DNA of 64,000 bases from an uncultured Prevotella sp. (GTDB lineage: Bacteria; Bacteroidota; Bacteroidia; Bacteroidales; Bacteroidaceae), in the NCBI GenBank assembly GCA_905233245.1, contig CAJODK010000016.1:1-64000 (forward strand), read 5' to 3'. The first letter of the stretch is position 1; each line of letters starts with the position of its first letter. The translations under genes and the position numbers were made by a program. Under the pieces are notes generated by a model. That model ran no database searches. It saw only the letters and a list, made by a program, of their open reading frames with translations, and was not told the origin of the DNA. Shown here piece by piece: positions 18,179-25,256 of the stretch.

Positions 18179-20509
18179 ATGAAAAAGATTTTATCTTTAT
18201 TGATGCTCTTAGTAGCGATAGTCACGGGAGCACAGGCAGCAGACACCACCATTTTTGAATATACGGTGGGAGAAGGTCACAGCAGTTCGTCTGCAACTGC
18301 AACTACAGGCACCGTAAAACTTGGTGCAGACAAGGTTGAATCACAGACTTGGTCATCAAGTGGCTATGCCTTCAAGTCTGATGGTGATTTGGGGGGTAGT
18401 AAGTATATTAAAGCTACTGCCACACAGGCATTGCAGGCAGGTGATGTTATTTCTGTGACGATTGGTGCAACTTCAAATCCAGGTGGTTCAGATTATGGTG
18501 TTGTTCTATCCGCAGATAATTCAGCAGTTGTAACAACTTTGTATCTCGAAGCAAAAGCAAAGAACGTAGAGAAAGAGTATTCATATACAGTACTTGCCAA
18601 TGATGCTTTCAATGGGAAAACTGACATATATGTAGCGCGTGCTGCAGGAAAGTCAACTTACATTGTATCTATCAAAGTGGTACACCCAGCTCCCGCAGCT
18701 CCTTCCATCACTACTCAGCCACAGGACGCAGCATATGTCTCTGGTGCAACAATGGATGCTTTGACCGTTGAGGCTACAGCTTCTGCTGGTACACTCGCTT
18801 ATCAGTGGTATTCTTGCGATGATGCTGACAAGACAAATGCGTCAGCTATTGATGGTGCAACATCTGCTTTTTACACACCTTCTGCTGCAGGCTTCTATTT
18901 CGTAAACGTAACGGATGATAACGGCAATGTTGATTCTGATGTCGCTCAGATTACAGTATCTGAGGCTGAAGCTCCAACAATCAGCGTATCAGGCACTCCT
19001 GCGGAGGTTGTAAAGGTAGGTACAGAGGTTATTCTGACCGCTACAGCTACAGGTGTTCCTACTCCTACAATTACATGGTATAATGGTAGTGATGAAGCAG
19101 TTGCCACAGTGGAAGGTACAGAGTTGGCTTACACAGTTCCTACTAACACTGCTGGAACTTATACATTCTATGCTGTTGCTTCAAATGGTGTAGAGCCAAA
19201 CGCTACATCTGCTGAACAGACAGTAGTTGTTAAGGAGCAGGTTGCAAAGCCAACAATCACTCCTAACGGAGCATACTTCGAGGAGTCACAGAGTGTAGAA
19301 ATCGCAAGTGCAACAGAAGATGCTGTAATTGAATACTCAACAGATGGTGGTGAGTCATGGACAGCTTATACTGAGGCTCTGAACATCACAGAGACAACAA
19401 CCATTATTGCAAAGGCAACAAAGCAGGATTACCTTAATAGTGAGACTGCTACAGCAACATTCACAAAGGTTACTCTCGACCCACAGGTTGACGTAACAGG
19501 TGCAGCTTCATGGGATTGGTCAAAATTTGGAACAAAGGAAATCAAGTTGACAGACCAAACGACTCCTTCAAAGACTACAGAATTTGTTCTCTCTAATGCT
19601 GTAAATTATGGTCTTTGTGCTTCAATAGGTTCTGAATTCGGCAATGCACAGCAGTTGAAGGTTACAACAGAGTATGTTGTTCGTGATACAAAATACTTCC
19701 AGGGTCCATCTATCAAGTTCAACACTACTGTTCCTGGAAAGATTACTGTAGTTTATTCTAACACGGGCAATCGTACTGCAGAGGCAGACCGCAGATTCCT
19801 TAACGTAAACGGTATCAACTATGGCGTGGGCGCAATGAGGTCAGACGAGACAACAACAACAACAGTTTCTGTTGCTGCAGGCGAGGTCGCTATCACAGGT
19901 AAGTTTGGTCCAAGCGTGGAAGATCAGACTAACCAGTATCTCCGTATCAATTCTATCACATTTACTCCAACTACGACAGAGACTGTTACAATCCCAACAG
20001 AGGGTGTTGCAACATACGTAACAAAGAGTGCACTCGACTTCTCTACTGTTAATGGTACTATCAAGGCATACGCTGTAACAGATATCAAGACAGAGTCTGT
20101 AGCAACTGCTGAGGTAACACAGGTTCCTGCTGGTACTCCTCTTCTCATCAAGGGTGCAGAGGGAGACTATGATATAGAGATAGTAGAAAGCGCAAGTCCT
20201 GTCGATAATCTGCTTAAGATTTCTACTGGCACGGTAACAGGTGAGGCGGGCAACGTATATGCTTACTCAAAGAGTGCCCTGAAGTTCAAGAAGGTTGCTG
20301 AAACTGTTAAGGTTCCTGCAGGCAAGTGCTACCTCCAGATTGCTACTCCTAATGCACCTGCATCTCTCGACATCGACTTCGATGGTGCTACAGCAGTAGA
20401 GTCTATCGCTGAGGCTAACGAGGCTAACGCTGCTGCTCCAGTAAAGGTTATCAAGAACGGTCAGCTGTTCATCGGTAACTACACAGTTGCAGGCGCTCGT
20501 GTTAAGTAA
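18179..20509 (+). CDS. Secreted protein with Ig-like domains and sorting tail
   Basis: Protein of 776 residues, specific function unknown. The signal peptide is clear: MKKILSLLMLLVAIVTGAQA, cleaved near residue 20. A jelly-roll-like N-terminal domain (about 25-165) precedes two Ig-like domains. The first (about 175-265) has SITTQPQDAAYVSGA and LAYQWYSCDDA; the second (about 267-355) has PTPTITWYNGSDEAVATVEG. A chitobiase/beta-hexosaminidase C-terminal-like segment follows (PTITPNGAYFEESQSVEI... YSTDGGESW). The end (PVKVIKNGQLFIGNYTVAGARVK) resembles a shortened T9SS type A tail. The domain mix suggests a cell-surface adhesin or glycan-binding protein. Codon use is more T/A-ended than in infB. 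A small frameshifted gene follows. Confidence 0.85.
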   Translation: MKKILSLLMLLVAIVTGAQAADTTIFEYTVGEGHSSSSATATTGTVKLGADKVESQTWSSSGYAFKSDGDLGGSKYIKATATQALQAGDVISVTIGATSNPGGSDYGVVLSADNSAVVTTLYLEAKAKNVEKEYSYTVLANDAFNGKTDIYVARAAGKSTYIVSIKVVHPAPAAPSITTQPQDAAYVSGATMDALTVEATASAGTLAYQWYSCDDADKTNASAIDGATSAFYTPSAAGFYFVNVTDDNGNVDSDVAQITVSEAEAPTISVSGTPAEVVKVGTEVILTATATGVPTPTITWYNGSDEAVATVEGTELAYTVPTNTAGTYTFYAVASNGVEPNATSAEQTVVVKEQVAKPTITPNGAYFEESQSVEIASATEDAVIEYSTDGGESWTAYTEALNITETTTIIAKATKQDYLNSETATATFTKVTLDPQVDVTGAASWDWSKFGTKEIKLTDQTTPSKTTEFVLSNAVNYGLCASIGSEFGNAQQLKVTTEYVVRDTKYFQGPSIKFNTTVPGKITVVYSNTGNRTAEADRRFLNVNGINYGVGAMRSDETTTTTVSVAAGEVAITGKFGPSVEDQTNQYLRINSITFTPTTTETVTIPTEGVATYVTKSALDFSTVNGTIKAYAVTDIKTESVATAEVTQVPAGTPLLIKGAEGDYDIEIVESASPVDNLLKISTGTVTGEAGNVYAYSKSALKFKKVAETVKVPAGKCYLQIATPNAPASLDIDFDGATAVESIAEANEANAAAPVKVIKNGQLFIGNYTVAGARVK

Positions 20510-20517
20510 AGATAGTC

Positions 20518-20549
20518 TAAACAACCAAACAACTAAACAACTAAAAGAC
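20518..20549. repeat. Octanucleotide array (TAAACAAC type, 4 units)
   Basis: Four 8-base units (TAAACAAC, CAAACAAC, TAAACAAC, TAAAAGAC) lie between the secreted gene and the small frameshifted gene. The period is 8, unlike the 7-base arrays elsewhere. Confidence 0.65.
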
Positions 20550-20558
20550 TATAAGACA

Positions 20559-20714
20559 ATGAAAAAGAAAGAATATATACAGCCAGAGGCTAAGGAAATC
20601 AAGCTGAGACTGCAGTCTGTAATCCTTGCAAGCAACTCGATCCCGAAGAGACCATCACAAATGAGGATGACATCGCTTCATTCGATGCAGAATTCGAGGA
20701 TGACTTCTAAATGA
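20559..20714 (+). pseudogene. Small frameshifted gene after the secreted protein
   Basis: From the ATG at 20559 the frame reads MKKKEYIQPEAKEIKLRLQSVILAS and then runs into Ser/Arg/Met-rich sequence ending at 20714. In another frame from about 20636 the sequence reads LDPEETITNEDDI and then ASFDAEFEDDF, stopping at 20708-20710. That acidic tail fits short Prevotella peptides of the MKKKxYIxPE type as I know them, though I cannot check this. A single missing base near 20634 would join the two halves. So this is a frameshifted small gene, a sequencing error, or less likely a programmed shift. It shares an operon position with the secreted protein upstream; a strong terminator follows. Confidence 0.65.
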
Positions 20715-20759
20715 CTCACTCAAACCCTCTCTGCACAGGGAGGGAGGTAACAATAACGA

Positions 20760-20795
20760 TGTCCCGATCACACTCCTGTGGTCGGGACATTTTTT
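20760..20795 (+). terminator. Intrinsic terminator
   Basis: TGTCCCGATCACA (20760-20772) pairs with TGTGGTCGGGACA (20777-20789), 13 bp with one wobble, followed by six T. It ends the transcript of the secreted protein and the small gene. Confidence 0.9.
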
Positions 20796-20852
20796 GTGGA
20801 TTTTACTTGGATAATAGGGTTTCTTTGTTAATAAATACTAAAAAGGAGAAAT

Positions 20853-20880
20853 CTTTCAACTTTCAACTTTCAACTTTCAA
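20853..20880. repeat. Heptanucleotide array (CTTTCAA, 4 perfect units)
   Basis: Four perfect CTTTCAA copies followed by CTTTTCT, directly upstream of the tRNA-Asn promoter box. Confidence 0.85.
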
Positions 20881-20890
20881 CTTTTCTTTG

Positions 20891-20898
20891 TACCTTTG
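20891..20898 (+). promoter_or_regulatory. Promoter -7 box for tRNA-Asn
   Basis: TACCTTTG ends 10 bases before the mature tRNA 5' end, giving a very short 5' leader. Confidence 0.7.
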
Positions 20899-20908
20899 CA
20901 CCCGCTTT

Positions 20909-20982
20909 GCTTCCTTAGCTCAGTTGGTTAGAGCATCTGACTGTTAATCAGGGGGTCCTTGGTTCAAGCCCAAGAGGGAGCG
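20909..20982 (+). tRNA. tRNA-Asn (anticodon GTT)
   Basis: The cloverleaf can be folded by eye. The acceptor GCTTCCT pairs with AGGGAGC (one G-T), and the D stem is GCTC/GAGC. The anticodon stem is TCTGA/TCAGG with loop CTGTTAA, so the anticodon is GTT. The T stem is CTTGG/CCAAG with loop TTCAAGC, and the discriminator is G. CCA is not encoded. The 3' part from the anticodon stem onward is the attachment site of the integrated element and is duplicated at 25257-25303. Confidence 0.95.
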
Positions 20983-20984
20983 CA
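20938..20984. repeat. attL: direct repeat in the tRNA-Asn 3' half
   Basis: These 47 bases are identical to 25257-25303. The identity begins in the anticodon stem, as is usual for tyrosine integrases that recombine in the anticodon arm. It extends two bases past the tRNA. Confidence 0.9.
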
Positions 20985-20994
20985 AAAGAAAATC

Positions 20995-21027
20995 AAGCAG
21001 TTACGAGAAATCGCAACTGCTTTTTTC
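20995..21027 (+). terminator. Terminator for tRNA-Asn, supplied by the element
   Basis: AAGCAGTT (20995-21002) pairs with AACTGCTT (21015-21022), followed by a T run. It lies inside the element, so the element replaces the terminator lost by integration. Confidence 0.75.
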
Positions 21028-21032
21028 TTTTA

Positions 21033-21056
21033 TTTGCGAACGATTTGCGAACGATT
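21033..21056. repeat. Left arm-type repeat pair
   Basis: Two tandem copies of TTTGCGAACGA followed by TT. The same 24-base sequence in the same orientation is at 25094-25117, near the other end. This arrangement is typical of integrase arm-binding sites. Confidence 0.7.
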
Positions 21057-21302
21057 GACAATCGGTTTCGATAATCTATTTCGAGGCTGAAAGCAAAGAA
21101 ACAAAGAACAAATTAAAGTAATTTGATAAATCAACGCAGTACTGCTAACTTATCAAGTGCGTGTGCGCACGTGTACGTGTGTGTGTATGAAAAAAGGTTG
21201 CCTTTGCTTTGAGGCAACCTAAAATTTTGATTTTGACAAAAGGGAAAGGTTAAGAGCATTTACAATGCGACGGACTGTTTCTATGCTACCATCATATTTT
21301 TT
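21057..21302. other. Noncoding left part of the element
   Basis: No credible gene. It holds a GT/AC-rich alternating tract (about 21158-21187, containing GTGCGTGTGCGCACGTG) and an A/T-rich stretch. Together with the hairpin block that follows, the region from the attL end to the rep stop is about 666 bases without a gene. Confidence 0.6.
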
Positions 21303-21658
21303 AATTGTGAGCCTGCGAGCAATTCAAGAAGCGGCGCAAATGGGTACCCGGCATGGGTACCCATTGTACGCCCGTCGTGGGTGCCCAATGGGTACCCAAA
21401 GACACTTCTTGCTAAGAACCTATTCAATGGCAACTACTGGGCGTTGATATTATTCTTTCCCTTCTGTCGCAATCTGGACGACAGACCCTGTCTGTCCCAC
21501 GTTGTATCACAACGTCCTCCGACTATGATATGATAGCCGTCGGAAATTTAGTTCTTAGCAAGAAGTGTTTTTGTGATACAAAAACCGAATTGTATCACCT
21601 GTGACACAATGTGTCACGTGTGATACATTCTTCTTGAATTGCTCGCAGGCTCACAATT
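21303..21658. repeat. 356-base block of nested inverted repeats
   Basis: Outer arms of 29 bases (21303-21331 and 21630-21658) are exact inverted copies. Inside, an exact 18-base inverted pair lies at 21402-21419 and 21551-21568. Between and beside them are further hairpins: 21354-21366 with 21386-21398, 21480-21496, 21499-21515, 21519-21543, 21573-21598 and 21601-21617. GGGTACCC occurs three times and GGGTGCCC once. The right outer arm overlaps the last codons of rep. The position beside a rolling-circle rep suggests a replication origin or single-strand origin; a large terminator structure is the alternative. Confidence 0.75.
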
Positions 21659-22670
21659 TATTCTCTCCCTTTTTGCTCATTATGCGCTGTTCGCTGTCGC
21701 TAATGAGGTCGAAAAGTTTGCCAGCCTTAGGGAGTTCTGTCAGCACTTCTCCACTCTCTATGTCATAGTAACCAAACTCCTTCTCGAACTCTGCCCAGCC
21801 GTAGAATGATGGTGTAGCATCAGTCTCGATGGTGGCAACCTGGTCTTCATCCTCTTCGGTAACCTCTGCCACACCCCACACCTTGCCTTGCCCCAGACGG
21901 AAATACACCTTCCTACCCTGCATCGCCTCGAAGATAGTATTCATGTGAACCGCATCGAAGAAGCGTTTACCGCTACTGTCTTTGGCGATGAGCTTCGTGA
22001 AATACTTGAATATTTCCAAGATACCACCATCGCTATTTACCTTCTCGCACTTTTGTGCCTTCTCATTGCTGCAGGGGTTCAGTAGGAGCCACTGGAAGAG
22101 GATGAATTTGGCGAGCTCTTCACTTGATACCAAGAGATGAAAATGCGGATGGTAAGTGTTGAAGAGTGGGTCGGGAGAGCCATCTTTTAGGAACTGCTTC
22201 CCGTGGAAGGTGCACTCTATTTTTCGGATGCCTATGACACCTTGTTTCATGGCTTTTCGATATTCGCTGGTGTTTGCTATTTGTCGCCAAAGTTCTTGAT
22301 AGCGAGAAATCTCTTTCTTCAGTTCCTCTGCCGTCACGTTGGGGCGTGTCAGAGTGATAAACCACAGCTCCTTTTCGAGCTTAAGGCGTTCCGAGTACGC
22401 ATTTATCATCGCCCCCATCTTGTTGCGCTGGCAGATTGGACACCACCTATTCTTGCAGTATTTTGACTTAGCAAGCCCATCAGCAGTAACCTCTATAACG
22501 TTGCTGCAATAGAAGGTATTGCGATACGCTTGCGCTAACAGACTATGGGGATTTTGATAATACAACATCCCAGTTAAGTGGTAGCCAAACCACTTTAATT
22601 TATTCCTTTTAAGGATTTTTCCTTCAAAAGATTTGGAAGTTTTAGATTTATTTTCTACCTTTGCAGTCAT
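21651..22670 (-). CDS. Rolling-circle replication initiator, Rep_1 family (HUH)
   Basis: Protein of 339 residues that should nick a double-strand origin through a tyrosine and start rolling-circle replication. Landmarks of the pC194/pUB110-type Rep_1 family are present in order. They are a Cys cluster (C72, C77, C80 in CKNRWCPIC), motif 1 (WFITLTRPN), the metal-binding HUH motif (H174, H176, H178 in YHPHFHLLV) and a catalytic-tyrosine region (Y223 in EIFKYFTKL). The C-terminal segment FEAMQGRKVYFRLGQ aligns with the family's ALKGKR-type segment. The ATG at 22670 lies under a promoter reading the other way. It is downstream of the 63-residue ORF, with a 69-base gap holding a perfect hairpin. 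Finding such a Rep beside an integrase in a tRNA site is unusual. Confidence 0.88.
   Translation of the reverse strand: MTAKVENKSKTSKSFEGKILKRNKLKWFGYHLTGMLYYQNPHSLLAQAYRNTFYCSNVIEVTADGLAKSKYCKNRWCPICQRNKMGAMINAYSERLKLEKELWFITLTRPNVTAEELKKEISRYQELWRQIANTSEYRKAMKQGVIGIRKIECTFHGKQFLKDGSPDPLFNTYHPHFHLLVSSEELAKFILFQWLLLNPCSNEKAQKCEKVNSDGGILEIFKYFTKLIAKDSSGKRFFDAVHMNTIFEAMQGRKVYFRLGQGKVWGVAEVTEEDEDQVATIETDATPSFYGWAEFEKEFGYYDIESGEVLTELPKAGKLFDLISDSEQRIMSKKGENKL
22633..22663 (+). promoter_or_regulatory. Antisense promoter over the rep start codon
   Basis: TTG (22633-22635), 20 bases, then TACCTTTG (22656-22663). This is an exact Bacteroidetes promoter facing opposite to rep. Transcription should begin near 22670, at the rep ATG. 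Confidence 0.8.
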
Positions 22671-22741
22671 AATAGAGAAGAATTTACTGAATTTTAGTAT
22701 TTTCTAAGTCCCAGACAGTTTGCGCCTGTCTGGGATTTTTC
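22670..22741 (+). ncRNA. Candidate countertranscribed RNA controlling rep
   Basis: The antisense promoter at 22633-22663 and an intrinsic terminator at 22709-22740 define a transcript of about 70 bases. It is fully complementary to the leader of rep and to nothing else. The terminator has a perfect 10 bp stem (TCCCAGACAG with CTGTCTGGGA), a 7-base loop TTTGCGC and five T. On the minus strand the stem is not followed by T, so it does not terminate rep mRNA. The same hairpin therefore forms in the rep leader with a complementary loop, as in kissing-loop copy control. Start and end positions are inferred. Confidence 0.7.
22709..22740 (+). terminator. Terminator of the candidate antisense RNA
   Basis: Perfect 10 bp stem (22709-22718 with 22726-22735) and T tract 22736-22740. 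There is no plus-strand gene upstream other than the proposed antisense RNA. Confidence 0.8.
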
Positions 22742-22931
22742 ATTTTACTGTAGATATTCCGTAATGTCCATTATTGGGATGGCGCACATAGTCGGTGAGG
22801 TTATCAATCACCTGGCTTGCCTTCTGCAGCACCTTGTAGTCTTCATTACCCATGTTGTGTTGCATAACCTGATGCATACACATATCGACGTATGCCAGGC
22901 GATTGATTATGTGTTCTTTATCCAGTTTCAT
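22740..22931 (-). CDS. 63-residue hypothetical protein of the element
   Basis: Unrecognised small protein, MKLDKEHIINRLAYVDMCM..., with predicted helical and hydrophilic character and no membrane segment. The start overlaps the stop of the HTH gene upstream as ATGA (22928-22931), which suggests translational coupling and favours this ATG over an upstream start that would give 113 residues. The stop abuts the T tract of the antisense terminator. By position it could be a regulator or accessory protein for Rep or excision; nothing in the sequence proves this. Confidence 0.7.
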   Translation of the reverse strand: MKLDKEHIINRLAYVDMCMHQVMQHNMGNEDYKVLQKASQVIDNLTDYVRHPNNGHYGISTVK

Positions 22932-23248
22932 GCCTCGACACCTCCTTTCATCACCTTTTTCACGTCCTCGTAGTCGTAGAGGATGCGCGAACCGACCTTT
23001 CGGTACTTTAACTTTCCGTCTCGGTTCATTACCCACAGTGCAGGGTACTTCACGCCCAGGAGCGTCTGCACCTGCTGACACGTCAGCAGCTTCTCACCCC
23101 CGAAAGCAAAAGGTGTAATAACTTCACCATTCGGAGCTATGTCCGAAGGCATTTGCGGTTTCTTCATGGCTGCAACCATTTCCGCAGCCAACGCTCTGGC
23201 GCGAGACTCTATCTCGCGTTCCATCAATTCCAAGAGTTCTGTACTCAT
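22928..23248 (-). CDS. Excisionase-like helix-turn-helix protein
   Basis: Small DNA-binding protein of 106 residues from the ATG at 23248. The C-terminal half (EKLLTCQQVQTLLGVKYPALWVMNRDGKL..., then YRKVGSRILYDYEDVKKVM) fits the MerR-like HTH_17 excisionase fold. That family often accompanies tyrosine integrases and directs excision. The N-terminal half is a charged helix. An upstream in-frame ATG at 23308 would add 20 Cys/Phe-rich residues across an 18-base inverted repeat, so I prefer 23248. It is probably the first gene of the minus-strand operon xis-like, 63-residue ORF, rep. Confidence 0.8.
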   Translation of the reverse strand: MSTELLELMEREIESRARALAAEMVAAMKKPQMPSDIAPNGEVITPFAFGGEKLLTCQQVQTLLGVKYPALWVMNRDGKLKYRKVGSRILYDYEDVKKVMKGGVEA

Positions 23249-23630
23249 TTTAAAACATAACCATACGACCGTTTGATTAAAAACATGACAAAAAGACATC
23301 CTTCTCACATCAATTTAATGTAAGGAGGAAGCGAGAGCCCATTTAAAAAGCTGGATGCTGCGGTCGTATGGTTATGTTATTTGCGCTTACCGAGTGGCTA
23401 TGCCCTCAGCATGAGGCTGTCCAGCCAGCCAAGATATTCCCGAAGGAGTTGACCCTTTTGGTCAGATGTTAGCTCTCTTGACGTGGTTCCGCTATGTTTT
23501 CACGCCCACTAAATTTTTTGCGCAGACTAAATCTGCTTAGATGTGCCAAAATTACTGAAAATATTTCAAACCACCTCTAATTGTTGAATATTTTTAACAA
23601 ATTTTCCTCAAAAATGCTCGAAAACAATAA
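23249..23630. other. Noncoding region between integrase and excisionase genes
   Basis: It holds an exact 18-base inverted repeat (23254-23271 and 23361-23378) that brackets 89 bases upstream of the HTH gene. A small hairpin TGACC-cttt(t)-GGTCA lies near 23447-23464, and A/T-rich sequence leads up to the integrase stop. I see no gene. It is a likely control region for the excisionase-rep operon. Confidence 0.6.
23254..23378. repeat. 18-base inverted repeat at the excisionase promoter
   Basis: AACATAACCATACGACCG at 23254-23271 is the exact inverse complement of 23361-23378. The pair flanks the presumed promoter of the HTH-rep operon, so each arm could be an operator half. Confidence 0.75.
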
Positions 23631-25085
23631 TCACCCGAGCAGTTTCTCCAGCAGAGCCTTCATTTCTGCTTTGGTGAGTTTGTCGAGATTGGGCTTTTCG
23701 GCAGGAGCCTCTTCCTCTATATTGAGCAACTTCATATTATTGCGATAGCGAATTTCCAAGGGGTATGCGTCCATGTACCCTGCAGTCACATCGTTGCCGT
23801 GGGAGTGCCCCATGCTTTCTGCGATGTATTCTTCCTCCACCCCAGCGAGCTTTAGGTTGGTTGCGAAAGAGTGTCGCGCCCAGGTACCAGACACCTCCTT
23901 CTCCCAGCCAAGAATTTCAGTGCATATTCTGCGCACTCTCTCACGGACGTTGCAATTCTCCATGAGGATTATTCTCCTTCGTTCATCCTCGTCCTTTACA
24001 TCATGAAAAATGAAAGGAAAGAGAAATCCTCCTTTTGTCGGCTTATCCGCTATTTCATCCAACACTCTTTTGAGTGGGGGGATGATAGGTACTATTACTA
24101 CAGAGTTGTCGTTGCTGCGTGCTGCTGTCTTCCTGCGTTGAAATTCTAACGCTTTGCCTTTGTCACTCCAATATGCCTTATTATAGGTAAGTCGTGCAAT
24201 ATCCGTGAGGTTGCAACCGTTGCAAAGATATTGTGCCAGGAATAGCCCCAACGATTGATGGGCGCGCTCGATGTAAAAAACGCCCCATTCCATAGGGTAT
24301 CGCTTTTCCATAAAAATCTTATATAGTTCAGTCCATTCCTCCACGCTGAGGTATGACTTTTGACGACGCTTGCCTCGAGGTATCGAAACCAGGTCGTTAC
24401 TCTTGTTGCTAAACGGGTATTCGGCTTCTGCCAGAAAACCTTGTTTAACACATTCGTTCCAAATAACGCGACAAGCACGAAGGTATATGCCTCTTGTCGT
24501 GTCCGACATCTTCTTTATGCTATTTCCCTTTGCATCTACCCCGTTCTTCATTCCTTCACTCCATTGGGCAATTACGCTCTTGTTAAGAGAAAAGCCCTCT
24601 ACATCCCCAACAACCCTTCGGAAGGAGCGTAAGGCGCATTCGTAGCTTTCAGCGGTTCCTGCACGTCCTTCCTTACGCCTGGCTGCAATAACGCCCTCCC
24701 ATATTCCGATGAAAGACTTATTCGCCTCTCCGTCTATATCCACTCCAGAAAGAATAGCACGAATAAGTGGCATGGTAAGTTGTTGCTTCTCGGCAACCTT
24801 AACAAGACGTGCCCTATACCCTTCCAATACAGCTTCCCATTTCTTTTTTATCGGGAATAGGGCACTCCTGCTTGCACTCACGCTGCACACCTCGTTAAAA
24901 TATTTCTCCGTATAATACTCATTAAGATGCTGGAAATAGCGTTCCTCCTTGCCATTAGCTGACCTGTAGAAACGAACAGACAAAGGATATTCATCTGAAC
25001 TTCGATTACTGCGCTTGTCAAGCAGCAGAGAGATATTAAAGTCTCCTACTCGATTTGTCGTTAATGATGTGACTTTTTTACCCAT
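23631..25085 (-). CDS. Tyrosine recombinase / integrase
   Basis: Site-specific recombinase of 484 residues responsible for integration at tRNA-Asn. It has an N-terminal arm-binding/SAM-like region, a core-binding domain with phage_int_SAM character (about 125-230) and the catalytic domain (about 245-450). Visible catalytic elements are the Arg in NLTDIARLTYN, the Lys in FQRRKTAAR, the Arg-His of GTWARHSFATNL, the His of ESMGHSHGND and the nucleophile Tyr in TAGYMDAY. The usual His of the HxxR box is replaced (TWAR), a variant I recall as common in Bacteroidetes integrases. The C-terminus has an extra charged tail. The start at 25085 is nine bases from the right arm repeats, so Int bound there could repress its own gene. 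Confidence 0.95.
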   Translation of the reverse strand: MGKKVTSLTTNRVGDFNISLLLDKRSNRSSDEYPLSVRFYRSANGKEERYFQHLNEYYTEKYFNEVCSVSASRSALFPIKKKWEAVLEGYRARLVKVAEKQQLTMPLIRAILSGVDIDGEANKSFIGIWEGVIAARRKEGRAGTAESYECALRSFRRVVGDVEGFSLNKSVIAQWSEGMKNGVDAKGNSIKKMSDTTRGIYLRACRVIWNECVKQGFLAEAEYPFSNKSNDLVSIPRGKRRQKSYLSVEEWTELYKIFMEKRYPMEWGVFYIERAHQSLGLFLAQYLCNGCNLTDIARLTYNKAYWSDKGKALEFQRRKTAARSNDNSVVIVPIIPPLKRVLDEIADKPTKGGFLFPFIFHDVKDEDERRRIILMENCNVRERVRRICTEILGWEKEVSGTWARHSFATNLKLAGVEEEYIAESMGHSHGNDVTAGYMDAYPLEIRYRNNMKLLNIEEEAPAEKPNLDKLTKAEMKALLEKLLG

Positions 25086-25093
25086 ATTATTAC

Positions 25094-25117
25094 TTTGCGA
25101 ACGATTTGCGAACGATT
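25094..25117. repeat. Right arm-type repeat pair
   Basis: Same 24 bases and orientation as 21033-21056: two tandem TTTGCGAACGA plus TT. It lies immediately upstream of the integrase start codon. Confidence 0.7.
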
Positions 25118-25256
25118 TGAGCCATTAAAAGACCTTTTAGGGTCTAAAATCGATTCGGTTCTGGAATACGCTGCAAAGTTACTAAATAGTTTGTAATCAA
25201 GCAAATAAATGTAAAGTTTTTTGATATTTTTTAATATGAGAAAATATTTATTTTTT

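Noticed and set aside
21265-21447. 60-codon ORF on the plus strand in the element
   Set aside because: It runs through the inverted-repeat block, has no promoter or binding site, and its composition follows the palindromes.
21303-21658. Retron msr-msd region
   Set aside because: Inverted flanking arms and hairpins recall retrons, but there is no reverse transcriptase anywhere in the element.
23249-23308. Longer start (ATG at 23308) for the excisionase-like protein
   Set aside because: The extra 20 residues are Cys/Phe-rich and overlap an exact inverted repeat; the ATG at 23248 begins the conserved charged helix.
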